Below, piece after piece: positions 36,402 to 47,940 of a stretch of DNA of 64,000 bases. A model generated the notes under the pieces. That model made no database searches. It was not told the origin of the DNA and saw nothing but the letters and a program-made list of their open reading frames with translations. Every line of letters begins with the position of its first letter. Within the stretch, counting starts at the first letter, position 1. The position numbers and the translations under genes are program-made. The stretch comes from Manihot esculenta (Eukaryota > Streptophyta > Magnoliopsida > Malpighiales > Euphorbiaceae): the NCBI RefSeq assembly GCF_001659605.2, contig NC_035166.2:19334225-19398224 (forward strand). The letters are read 5' to 3'.

Positions 36402-38573
36402 TGTAATACCCGGCTAGACTCCGGTATCGGGATTCCTACCGTCCGGTGGAATCTCGGGTGTCGGAGGTCTCTAGAAGGGTAAAATAATATTTTTATAAAA
36501 TGTTTTAATGTATTTTATGTTTTTAATCAAGAAAGAAAATGAGTTTTTGCATGAATATAGTCTCGGAGGAAGACCCAGGTTCGGCCGCCGAACATGCATG
36601 CATTTCGGGTGTGCCTTAGGCCCCCGAAGGCATAAGTGAGGGAAGTCCAGGTTCGGCCATCGAACCTCAAGTTCGGCCGCCGAACATGGCATGCATGCGG
36701 AGGCACGTTCGGCCCCCGAATGTGGCCTGGCCAACCACCTATAAAGGGGTCCCTTAGCCGAAAATGGGCGAGTTTTTCTCCCCATTGTCGGCCAAGGTGA
36801 GCTCTTCGCCATCCCTCGCCGATCTTGAGTTTCGTCCTTCAAATCTTTCACGATTTTCACGAGTTTTCACTTTGTTTTGAAGATTTTCGAGTTTAAAGCA
36901 AGTTTTAGAGCTTTGAGGTTCAAGAGACTCAATCTCTCCCATCTCCGAGCTAGGGTCGTGTTCTTCTCGATCTTCAAGAGGTAAGGGCTGATCTTGAGCT
37001 CACTATATGTTTTAAACAAGTTTTAAGTTGATTCATGGATTAGAAATGCATGTGTAGGTTATTGTTAGGTTTATGGGTTTATGTATGTTTATGAACAATG
37101 TGAGTTGTTTGATGTGTTGTAGTTGGGGTTTTTGATGGTTTGAAGCCCCTAGGAGCTTGTATGCTTGTTTGTGTATGATTGGGAGTGTTGTAGAATAGGT
37201 TTTTGCATGTTTGAAAGGTTTGGGAGGCATTTGAGGTTGAGGAGCCGAAGTTTCTGCCCTTTGGCAGAAACCAGGTTCGGCAGCCGAAGGACTTTCGGCC
37301 GCCGAACCTGCCTGGGAGGCCAGCCTTTTGGCTGCCGAAGCCTGCCCCCGAAAAGAGACTTTCGTCTCTGGAGGGCACTTTCGGCCGCCGAAAGTGCCGC
37401 CGAACATGCATGAGTTTCGTCTCTGTCTGGGAGTTTCGGCCGCCGAAGGTGCCGCCGAACCTACCTGACTTTCGGCTCTGGAGGGACTTTCGGCCGCCGA
37501 ACCTGCCGCCGAAAGTGCCCTGTTTAGCCTTCCTTTGCATGTTTTCCATGGATGTTTTGAGGTGTTTTAGGGGGTTTTTGGGGAGTATTTTTAGAGTTAT
37601 GATCTAGTATGTTTGGTCCCTCATTTGAGTCTACCTGTGTAGGTTCGGACCCGAGGAACCGAGGACCCCAGCAGTGAGTCAGCTGCTTCAGTCTTTGTCA
37701 GAGCTAACTGAGGTGAGTAGAATAAACTCTTAAGTTTTAAATCAATGAAAAATCTAAATTTTCAGCATGTTCATGCATCATGAATGCCATGTGATATTCT
37801 AGGATGTTTGCATTAGAATTCACGAATATGTTGCATTGCATATCTTGATGTTGATGTGGATGGATGTTGGATGACCCATTGGTCCTCAGTATGATGAGAC
37901 ACGACATGATATGATATGGAAGTCCAGGTGTGGCCTGCATTACGCCCCTGGCACTATGTAAGTGAAAGTACGGGTGTGGCCTGCACTACGCCCCCGGCAC
38001 AGTTGGACATGTATGTTATGATATATGCAAGAGAAAGACCAGGTGTGGCCTGCACTACGCCCCTGGCACAGTTGGACTATGTAGAGGACCCTTGGTGACA
38101 AGTCCATCCTTGATGTGATTTGTTTGTGATGTGATGCATTACACGATAGCATGTATTTTTAAAATGATAAATTGTAAAATGATATAAAGTTATGAATAGT
38201 TATGTTATGTAAAAATGATATTGAGGATTAGAGGTTGTGCTTGACCCTATGTGTATGGTTATCCCCTTTGATACATGATCTTTAGAATGTTTTTATGATG
38301 TTTATGTTCAACCAAGCTTAATGTATGCACTTTGAGTACCCCATTGGAGTATTTGTTGAGAGCTCCAGTGTGTGGGTTATGTTATGTTATGAGAAATTTT
38401 CAGGTTGAGCTTGGTTTATGGAAAGAAAAAATTTTACAGGTTTTGAGTATGTATGATCATGTATGGGATTTGACAGGTTCACAGGTTATATGTCAGGCTT
38501 GCTACGGGTCCCGGCGGCCTTAAGCCGATCTGGATCCTAGCGCCGGTAGCGATCCGATTTTCGGGTCGTTACA
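36402..38573 (+). mobile_element. Solo LTR in the H2 RT region
   Basis: A 2172-bp LTR is flanked by a perfect duplication attgt (36397-36401 and 38574-38578). TATA-like TATAAAGG near 36740. Array units at 37919-38070 read CCAGGTGTGGCC ... CCCCTGGCAC. In one unit both arms have changed together to CGGG ... CCCCCGG. Confidence 0.94.
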
Positions 38574-40936
38574 ATTGTCTTCATAGATGATATCTTAGTG
38601 TATTCCAGAAATGCAGAGGAGCATGCCCATCATCTGAGGTTGGTTTTGCAGACCTTGAGAGAACACGGCTTGTATGCCAAGTTCTCCAAGTGTGAGTTCT
38701 GGTTGAGGAGCATTTAATTCTTGGGGCATGTTGTGTCAGAACAGGGAATTGAAGTGGACCCCAAAAAGGTGGAAGCTGTAGCTAACTGGCCTAGACCCAC
38801 TACAGTGACAGACATCAAGAGCTTCTTGGGCTTCGCAGGTTACTACAGGAGGTTAGTTCAGGACTTCTCTAAGATTGCAGCTCCTATGACCAGATTGACC
38901 AGAAAGAATCAGAAGTTTATGTGGACTGACCAGTGTGAAGAGAGTTTTGAAGAGCTAAAGAAGAGGTTAACGTCAGTATCGGTATTAGCTCTGCCCAACA
39001 GTAATGAGAATTTCACAGTGTATTGTGATGCATCCCGTGTGGGACTGGGTTGTGTGTTGATGCAGAATGAAAGGGTGATTGCTTATGCTTCTAGGCAGCT
39101 GAAGAAGCACGAGTTGAATTACCCTACATATGACCTAGAGATGGCAGCTGTGATCTTTGCACTCAAGATGTGGAGGCATTACCTTTATGGGGTTAAATGT
39201 GAGATCTTCACAGATCATAAAAGCCTACAGTACATCCTGAGTCAGAGAGAGTTGAACCTGAGGCAGAGAAGATGGGTGGAACTGCTTAGTGACTATGATT
39301 GCAAGATTCAGTACCATCCGAGTAAGACAAATGTTGTGGCAGACGCCTTAAGCCGGAAATCACTTGGCAGTCTATCCCATATCACAGCAGAAAGGAGACC
39401 AGTGGTGAAAGAGTTTCATAAGCTCATTAATGAAGGTCTACAGTTAGAGTTGTCTGGTACTGGTGCTTTGATAGCCTAGATGAGAGTGACACCTGTGTTT
39501 CTGGAGTAGGTGGCTCAGAAACAGCATGAGGACCCAGAGTTAGTGAAGATTGCCAGGACTGTTCAGTCAGGCAAGAATGATGAGTTCAGATTTGACAGCA
39601 AGGGGATCCTCCGCTATGGAAACAGATTGTGTGTACCAGATGACATGAGTCTGAAGGGAGACATTTTGAGGGAAGCTCATAATGCTAGATACAGTGTTCA
39701 CCCTGGAGCCACCAAAATGTATCAGGATCTGAAAAGAGTGTATTGGTGGCCAGCTATGAAAAGAGAAGTGGCACAGTTTGTGTCAGCCTGCGAGGTATGT
39801 CAGAGGGTGAAGCTGGAACATCAGAAGCCGGCTGGAATGCTTAACCCACTGCCGATTCCAGAGTGGAAGTGGGAGAATATAGCTATGGATTTCGTGGTGG
39901 GGTTACCGGCAATGTCCAACAGATTGAACTCTATATGGGTGATTGTGGACAGACTAACCAAATCTGCTCACTTCATCCCTGTCAGGAGTGGCTATTCTGT
40001 AGACAAATTGGTGCAGGTGTATGTTGATGAGGTTGTAAGGTTGCATGGGGCTCCTGTCTCAATAGTGTCTGATAGAGGACCCCAGTTCACCTTCAGATTT
40101 TGGCGGAGTCTGCAGAGTGCTTTGGGTACCAGGCTAGACTTTAGCACTGCTTTCCATTTGGAGGCAACATCTACCTTTGGTGGAGTTTGCCTACAATAAC
40201 AGCTATCACGCTAGCATAGGGATGGCTCCATATGAAGCTTTATATGGAAGGAAGTGCAGGTCACCTGTTTGCTGGGAAGAAGTGGGAGAGCGGGCTTTAG
40301 CAAGCCCATAGTTAGTAGAGATTACCAGCAGGGTGGTGAGCGTAATCAGAGAAAGGATCAAGACTACTATGAGCAGGCAAAAGAGCTATGCAGATGTACG
40401 CAGAAGGCAGGTAGAGTTTCAGGAGGGGGATTTGGTATTGCTCAAGGTGTCTCCTATGAAAGGGGTGATTCAGTTTGGGAAGAAAGGTAAGCTAGCTCCA
40501 CGATACATCGGACCCTTTGAAATCTTGCAAAAGATCGGGAATGTATCGTATAAGTTGGACTTACCTGCTTCAATTGAGAGAATCCATCCGGTTTTCCACA
40601 TTTCCATATTACGAAAGTTCGTGTCAGATCCGGGCAATGTTCATAGTGAGCCTGTTGTGGAGATCTAAGGAGATCTCACCTATGTTGAGCAGCCAGTACG
40701 GATCCTTGACACGCAGATCAGAAAGATGAGAAATAAGGAAATCCTGATGGTGAAAGTCCTTTGGAATCACCACAATATGGAAGAGCGTACTTGGGAGACA
40801 CGAGAGTCCATGCTCCAGCAATATCCTCATCTCTTCTAAGGTGAGTGTTATGTGTTTTGTATGCATGTTTATGTTTTATGCTTGCATGTGCTAGTTTGAG
40901 GAACATTCGGGAATGAATGTTCTTAAGGGGGGAGAA
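38574..40936 (+). pseudogene. H2 RT end, RNase H, integrase and tail, decayed
   Basis: It continues from [10 protein letters not shown] through RNase H and integrase to the chromodomain-like end. Lesions shared with H1: TAA 38715, TAG 39477, the deletion of about 83 bp at about 40157, TAA 40666. Private lesions: TAG 39507 (Gln codon) and TAG 40309 (tagttagtag region). The hairpin copy near 40902 has lost its symmetry (ATTCGGGAATGAAT), exactly as in H1 at 13738. A polypurine tract ends at 40936. Confidence 0.92.
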
Positions 40937-43027
40937 TGTAATACCCCGCTAGACTCTGGTATCGGAATTCCTACCATCCGGTGGAATCTCGGATGTCGGA
41001 AACCTCTAGAAGGGTAAAATAACATTTTTATAAAATATTTTCAAGTATTTTAAGGTTTTAAGTAAGAAAGAAATTGAGTTTTGAATGAAAATGACCATTG
41101 AGGAAAATCCAGGTTCGGCCGCCGAACCTCATGTTCGGTCGCCGAACTTGGTGGAGTTTTGGAGTCACCTTTGGCTTCCACACGTAGTCTGGCCAGCCAC
41201 CTATAAAAGGCCCCATGTCCGAAAATGGGCGAGTTTTCTCCTCCATTTTCGGGCAAAGGTGAGTTCATGCCCTCCCATGGTTGGTTTTGATGATTTTCCT
41301 CAAATCTTTCAAGTTTTTAACAAGTTTTAACTTGTTTTTGAAGTTTTTGAGCAAAGATCGAAGTTTGGAAGCTTGGAGACCTCCGAAACCCATTTTCCCC
41401 AAATCTCCCTCTCTCGATCTTCAAGAGGTAAGCGTCGATCCTCACCTTCTTTGATGTTTTAAACAAGTTTTATGAAAGTTAATGGGGTAGAAATGCATTT
41501 TTAAGCTAGTTGTTTATTGTTAGGGTTCATGAGAGTTTTGTTGAAAATATGTGTAATGTGTATATGCTTTGTGTTGTTGTTGGGGTTTAGGATAGTGTAA
41601 GACCCCTATATGCTTGTTTGCTTGTGTATACATGTTGTAGAATAGCAAAATGCATGTTTGAAAGTTTTGGGAGGCAAAATGTGCATGTGGAGGCTGAGTT
41701 CTACCACTTTGGAAGAACTCAGGTTCGGCAGCCGAAGGACTTTCGGCCGCCGAACCTGCCTATGGAGGCAAGCTTTTGGCTGCCGAACCCTGCCCCTAAA
41801 AGTTGAACTTTCGGCTCTGGAGGGGACTTTCGGCCGCCGAAGGTGCCGCCGAAAGTGGTTGAGTTTCGGCTCTGGAGGGACTTTCGACCGCCGAACCTGC
41901 TGTCGAAAGTGCCCTGTTCAGCCTTCCTTTGCATGATTTCTATGATTGTTTTATGATGTTTTAGGGGATTTTTGGGGAGTTGTTTAGAGTTATGTTCATG
42001 TATGTTTGGTCCCTCATTTGAGTCCACCTGTGTAGTTTCGGACCCGAGGAACCAAGGACTCCAGCAGTGAGATAGCTGCTTCAGAGTCTTTTCAAAGCTA
42101 GCCTGAGGTGATTAGAATGGACCTTTATGTTTCAAAGTAAATAAATAAGATTTGAGCATGTTCATGCATCACGAATGCCATGAGATATATTAGGTTGTTT
42201 GCATTAGAATTCATAAATATGTTGCATTGCATTATGTGATGTTGATGTGGGTGGATGTTGGATGATCCCTTAGTCCTTGTATGATATAATATGATGATGT
42301 TACGGTATGGAAGACCAGTGAGGCCCATTCTACGCCCTTAGCATATTGGAATGTTATGTTATGTTATGTTAAGGAAAGACCAGTGAGGCCCATTCTACGC
42401 CCCTGGCACAGTTGGACTATGTAGAGGGCTATTGGTGACAAGTCCATCCTTGATGTGATTTGTTTGTGATGTGATGCATTTCATGAAAGCATGAATTTTA
42501 AAATAATATTTTACCATTCTGCTCACTGGGCTTTTGTAGCTCACCCCATTCCATTAACCCCCAGGTTTGCAGGTACAGGAGACCAGAAAGTCAGCAAGAG
42601 TAAAGAAGTCATGTTTTATGAAATAGTTAGATGTGGACATGTATTATAAAATGTTATAATGTGATGTAATGTAAAGAATTGTATTGAGGATAGAATTGTG
42701 TTTGGCCCTAATGTATAGTAAATCCCTTTGCACATGATCTATGTAATGCTTTTATGATGTTTATGTAAACCAAGCTTAATGTATGTTATGTTACCCCATT
42801 GGAGCATTTGATGAGGACTCCAATGTGGGGTTTATGTTCATAAATATGAGTATGCACAGGTTAACCTTGGTGAATGAAAGAAAAGGTTTAAAATTTTTAT
42901 GTATATGTTTGATCATGTATGAGATTTAACAGGTACAGGATGTATGTTAGGCTTACTACGGGTTCCGGCGGCCTTAAGCCGATCTGGATCCTAGCGTCGG
43001 TAGGGGTCTGGTTTTCGGGTCATTACA
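40937..43027 (+). repeat. 3' LTR of H2 (right end of the composite copy)
   Basis: A 2091-bp LTR with the same subfamily features as the shared LTR at 13774. It is followed not by a primer site but by mid-gag sequence of H3, so it marks the right edge of an insertion into H3. The matching left edge and its 5-bp duplicate (expected gtttc or similar) lie left of the window. Confidence 0.9.
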
Positions 43028-46000
43028 GTTTCCATACGATAGTGGATATGGCCCGGAAGATGGAGGCTAATGCAATAATCGAGGGAAAAGTTAAGCAGAC
43101 AGTGGCACAGTCTTCGGGTTCCAAGGCCCCCGGCGAAGGAAGGTTAGACTCCTCTTCTCTGGATGCAACAGCTTCAAGTGGAAAGAAAAAATGGGACAGA
43201 GGCTCTAGGAAGCCTAAGAAGAATAAGTTCTGGAACAGGTTGAAATCAGGTCTGGGACTCGGTGGTGGCTCGAGTTCGGGTTCAGATGGTACAAAATGTT
43301 TGAGGTGTGGCAAGCTACACAAGGGAGTGTGTCGATATGGGACTACAACCTGCTTCAGATGTGGGCAAGAGGGACACATGGCACGGGAGTGTCCTAGGGC
43401 ACCTTTCATGGCGCAGTCCCAGCAAACAGCTTCTGGCAGTGTGGCGCAGCCAGCAGCTCCAGCCGCAACTCAGGGCAGTGGCAGAGGCCGAGGGAGAGGG
43501 GCAGCCTCTTCTTCAGCAGGTTCCTGAGGTGAAGGTCCATCAGCTCCAGCTCGGATCTTCACTATGACACAGCAGGAGGCGAACACATCCAACACCGTGG
43601 TGTCAGGTAATCTCATCATTGGTTGTTCATATGTGTATGCTTTAATGGACCCCGGCGCATCTCATTCTTTTATTGCCCCGAGAGCCATTGAGAGGTTGGG
43701 TTTGATAATCTCTAGGTTAGAGTGTCCACTCTGGGTCAGTGGACCCAAGTGTGATCCATCAGTGGCAGAGTCAGTCTGCCGGTTTAGTCCAGTGTTTATT
43801 GAGAGTAGATGCCTTCCAGCCGACCTTGTGGTTCTAGACTTGACGGATTTTGATGTCATTCTAGGGATGAATTGGCTATCCGCTCATGGTGCTACCTTGG
43901 ACTGCAGAGATAAGGTATTCAGATTCAGAGATCTGGATGGATCAGAGGTTGTCTTCAGAGGTTGTCTTCAGAGGAGACAGGAGGGGTACGCCTAGAGGTC
44001 TGATATCAGCCCTACAAGCTCGTAGGTTGCTCAGAAGAGGTTGTCAGGGGTTTCTAGCTCATGTGAGAGAGCTGGATAGTTAGGTTAGGGAGCCCTTCTC
44101 AGTGCCCGTGGTCAGAGAGTTCTTAGACGTCTTCCCAAACGAGCTTCCAGGACTACCACCTGCTAGGGAGATAGAGTTTGAAATAGAACTGATGCCTGGA
44201 ACCCGACTAGTCTCTATCCCTCCCTACAGGATGGCGCCAGCAGAGTTGAAGGAACTGAAGGAACAATTGCAAGAGTTGGTAGATAAGGGTTTCATCAGAC
44301 CGAGTACCTCACCTTGGGGTTCTCCAATGCTATTTGTGAAAAAGAAGGATGGATCCCTCAGACTTTGTATCGACTACAGGCAGTTGAACAAAGTCACTAC
44401 CAAAAATAAATACCCGTTGCCTAGGATCGACGATCTATTTGACCAGCTAGCAGGAGCAGCTGGTTTCTCCAAGATAGATCTGAGATCCGGGTATCATCAG
44501 TTGAGAATAAGAGAAGAAGACGTGCCGAAGACGGTGTTCAGGACCAAATATGGGCACTATGAGTTCCTAGTGATGCCGTTCGGGCTAACTAATGCCCCTG
44601 CAGCATTCATGGACCTCATGAACAAGGTTTTCAGTCAGTATCTGGATCACTTTATTATTGTCTTCATCGATGATATCTTAGTGTATTCCAGGAATGCAGA
44701 GGAGCATGCCCATCATCTGAGGATAGTTCTGCAGACCCTGAGAGAGCATGGCCTGTATGCCAAGTTCTCTAAGTGTGAATTCTGGTTGAGGAGTATCTCA
44801 TTCTTGGGGCATGTTGTATCAGAAAATGGAATAGAAGTGGACCCCAAGAAGGTAGAAGCTGTAGCTAACTGGCCCAGACCCACTACTGTAACAGAGATCA
44901 AGAGCTTCTTGGGTTTGGCAGGTTACTACAGGAGGTTCGTTCAGGACTTCTCTAAAATTGCCGCTCCTATGACCAGATTGACCAAGAAGAATCAGAAGTT
45001 TGTGTGGTCTGATCAGTGCGAGGAAAGCTTTGAAGAGCTGAAGCAAAGGTTGACGTCAGCACCGGTGTTAGCTCTGTCTACCAGTAATGAAGACTTCATG
45101 GTTTTCTGTGATGCATCCCGTGTGGGACTAGGTTGTGTGCTAATGCAGAATGATAGGGTAATTGCTTATGCTTCTAGGCAGTTGAAGAAGCATGAGTTGA
45201 ATTATCCTACACACGACCTAGAAATGGCAACAGTAATCTTTGCACTCAAAATGTGGAGGCATTACCTTTATGGGGTTAAATGTGAGATCTTCATAGATCA
45301 TAAAAGCCTGCAGTACATCTTGAGTCAGAAAGAATTGAACCTGAGGCAGAGGAGATGGTAAAACTGCTTAGTGACTATGATTGCAAAATCCAATACCATC
45401 CGGGTAAGGCAAATGTTGTGGCAGATGCCCTAAGCTGGAAATCACTTGGTAGTCTATCCCATATTACAGCAGAGAGGAGACCGGTGGTGAGGGAGTTCTA
45501 TGAGCTCATCGACGGAGGGCTACAGTTGGAGTTGTCTGGTACAGGAGCTTTGATAGCTCAGATGCGAGTGACACCCGTGTTTTTGGAGCAGGTGGCTCAG
45601 AAACAGCATGAGGACCCAGAGTTAGTGAAGATTGCTAGGACTGTGCAGTCAAGCAAGAATGAAGAGTTCCGATTTGACAGCAAGGGGATCCTCCGCTATG
45701 GGAACAGGTTATGTTTACCAGATGACGTGAGCCTGAAAGGCGACATTATGAGGGAAGCTCATAATGCTAGATACAGTGTTCACCCTGGAGCCACCAAGAT
45801 GTATCAAGATCTGAAGAGAGTTTATTGGTGGCCAGCTATGAAGAGAGAAGTGGCACAGTTTGTGTCTGCCTGCGAAGTATGTCAAAAGGTGAAGCTGAAA
45901 CATCAGAAGCCGGCTGGAATGCTTAACCCACTGCCGATTCCAGAGTGGAAATGGGAGAATATAGCTATGGATTTCGTGGTGGGATTACCAGCAACGTCCA

Positions 46001-46990
46001 ACAGATTTGACTCCATATGGGTGATTGTGGACAGACTGACCAAATCTGCTCAATTCATCCCCGTTAGGAGTGGCTATTCTGTAGACAAATTGGCGCAGGT
46101 ATTTGTTGATGAAGTGGTCAGGCTGCATGGGGCTCCTGTTTCAATAGTGTCTGATAGAGGACCCCAGTTTACCTCCAGATTTTAGCAGAGTCTGCAGAAT
46201 GCTATGGGTACCAGGCTGAATTTTAGCACTGCTTTCCATCCATAGACTGATGGACAGTCGGAGAGGACCATCCAGACAATTGAAGATATGCTCAGAATGT
46301 GTGTGCTAGATTTTGGCGGTTCTTGGAGGCAGCATCTACCTTTGGTAGAGTTTGCCTACACTGAGCTAGTAGAGATCACCAGCAGAGTAGTACCAATTAT
46401 CAGAGAAAGGATCAAGACTGCTGTAAGCAGGCAAAAGAGTTATGCAGATGTCCGCAGGAAGCATGTAGAGTTTCAGGAGGGAGATTTGGTGTTGCTCAAA
46501 GTGTCTCCTATAAAAGGGGTGGTTCGTTTTGGGAAGAAAGGTAAGCTAGCCCCACGGTACATCGAACCTTTTGAAATCTTGCAAAAGGTTGAAAATGTAT
46601 CGTACAAGTTGGACTTACCTGCTTCAATGGAAAGAATCCATCCAGTTTTCTATGTTTCCATGTTACGAAAGTTCGTGCCAGATCCGGGCAAGGTTCTTAG
46701 TGAGCCTGATGTAGAGTTCCTAGGAGATCTCACCTATGTGGAGCAGCCAGTGCGGATCCTAGACACGCAGATTAGAAAGCTAAGGAACAAGAAAATTCCG
46801 ATGGTGAAAGTCCTTTAGAACCATCATAACATGGAAGAATGTACCTGGGAGGCACGGGAGTCTATGCTCCAGCAATACCCTCATCTCTTTTAAGGTTAGT
46901 ATCTATGTGTTTTTACGTGTTTATGTATGCTATGCCATGCTTTGCTTGTTTGGTGAACATTCGGGGACGAATGTTCTTAAGGGAGGAGAA
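43028..46990 (+). pseudogene. H3 retrotransposon gag-pol, oldest visible host copy
   Basis: It starts in mid-gag and reads through zinc knuckle (about 43354-43395), protease (DPGASHSFI near 43655), RT with FIDD (about 44665), RNase H and integrase to the chromodomain-like tail ending near 46893. Lesions: TGA at 43525; a 13-bp tandem duplication near 43945-43970 (gaggttgtcttca twice) that shifts the frame; TAG 44081; a one-base loss near 45357 that brings the frame back; TAG at 46183, 46243 and 46816; an in-frame deletion of 111 bp near 46362. A hairpin and polypurine tract precede the LTR at 46991. Strongly decayed. Confidence 0.92.
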
Positions 46991-47870
46991 TGTAATACCC
47001 GGCTAGACTCCGGCATCGGAATTCCTACCGTCCGGCGGAATCTCGGATGTCGGAACTCTCTAGAAGGGTAAGAATATGTTTTTCTAAAATTTTTTTACAT
47101 GTTTTCAAGGTTTTAAGTATGAAAGAAATTGAGTTTTGAAAGAAAAGCACCATGGAGGAAAATCCATGTTCGGCCGCCGAACTTGGTGGAGTTTTGGAGT
47201 TACCTTTGGCTTCCGAAGGTGGGCTTGCCAGTCACCTATAAAAGGCCCCATGTCCGAAAATGGGTGAGTTTTCTCCTCCATTTTCGAGCAAAGGTGAGTT
47301 CATGCCCTTCCATGGTTGGTTTTGAGGTTTTCCTTCAAATCCTACAAGTTTTAACTTGGTTTTGAAGATTTTGAGCTCAAATCGAAGTTGTGAAGCTTGG
47401 AGACCTCTGGAACTCATTTTCCCCAAATCTCCAAGTTGGGTCACGCATTCTCTCGATCTTCAAGAGGTAAGCGTCGATCCTCACATCTTTGATGTTTTGA
47501 GCATGTTTGAGGGGTTTTAAAGGGGTATTGATGCATGTTTAGACTAGTTGTTAAATGTTAGGGTTATGTGAGTTATTGATGCAATGTATGTTCTTTGTTG
47601 GTAAAATGTGATGTTGTTGGGGTATAGGCTAGTTTTAAGCCCCTAAATGCTTAAGGATGTGTTTATGCATGCTTGGGAGTGTTGTGTTTGAGTTTAGAAG
47701 GTTTGGAAGGCAAAATGTGCATAAGAGGCTGAGTTCTGTCATTCTGGAAGAACTCAGGTTCGATAGCCGAAGCCATGTTCGGCCGCCGAACCTGTCTGTG
47801 GAGGCAAGCTTTTGGTTGCCGAACCCTGCCTCCGAAAATTGGACTTTCGGCTCTAGATGAGAGTTTCGGC
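46991..47870 (+). repeat. 3' LTR of H3, truncated
   Basis: The first 880 bp of an LTR (TATA near 47238, donor-like AAGAGGTAAG near 47465) stop at the start of cluster 2, at GAGTTTCGGC. Beyond it comes AT-rich DNA with a triplicated TGCTAATTTATAATTATTTT block. Confidence 0.9.
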
Positions 47871-47873
47871 GGA

Positions 47874-47940
47874 GATGCTAATTTATAATTATTTTAATGC
47901 TAATTTATAATTATTTATAATTATTTTAATGCTAATTTAT
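47874..47940. repeat. Short tandem filler at the LTR/AT-rich junction
   Basis: The word ATGCTAATTTATAATTATTT appears about three times between the broken H3 LTR and repeat A. The same word occurs once inside repeat A at about 47972-47991. This looks like templated filler DNA made during end joining. Confidence 0.6.
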
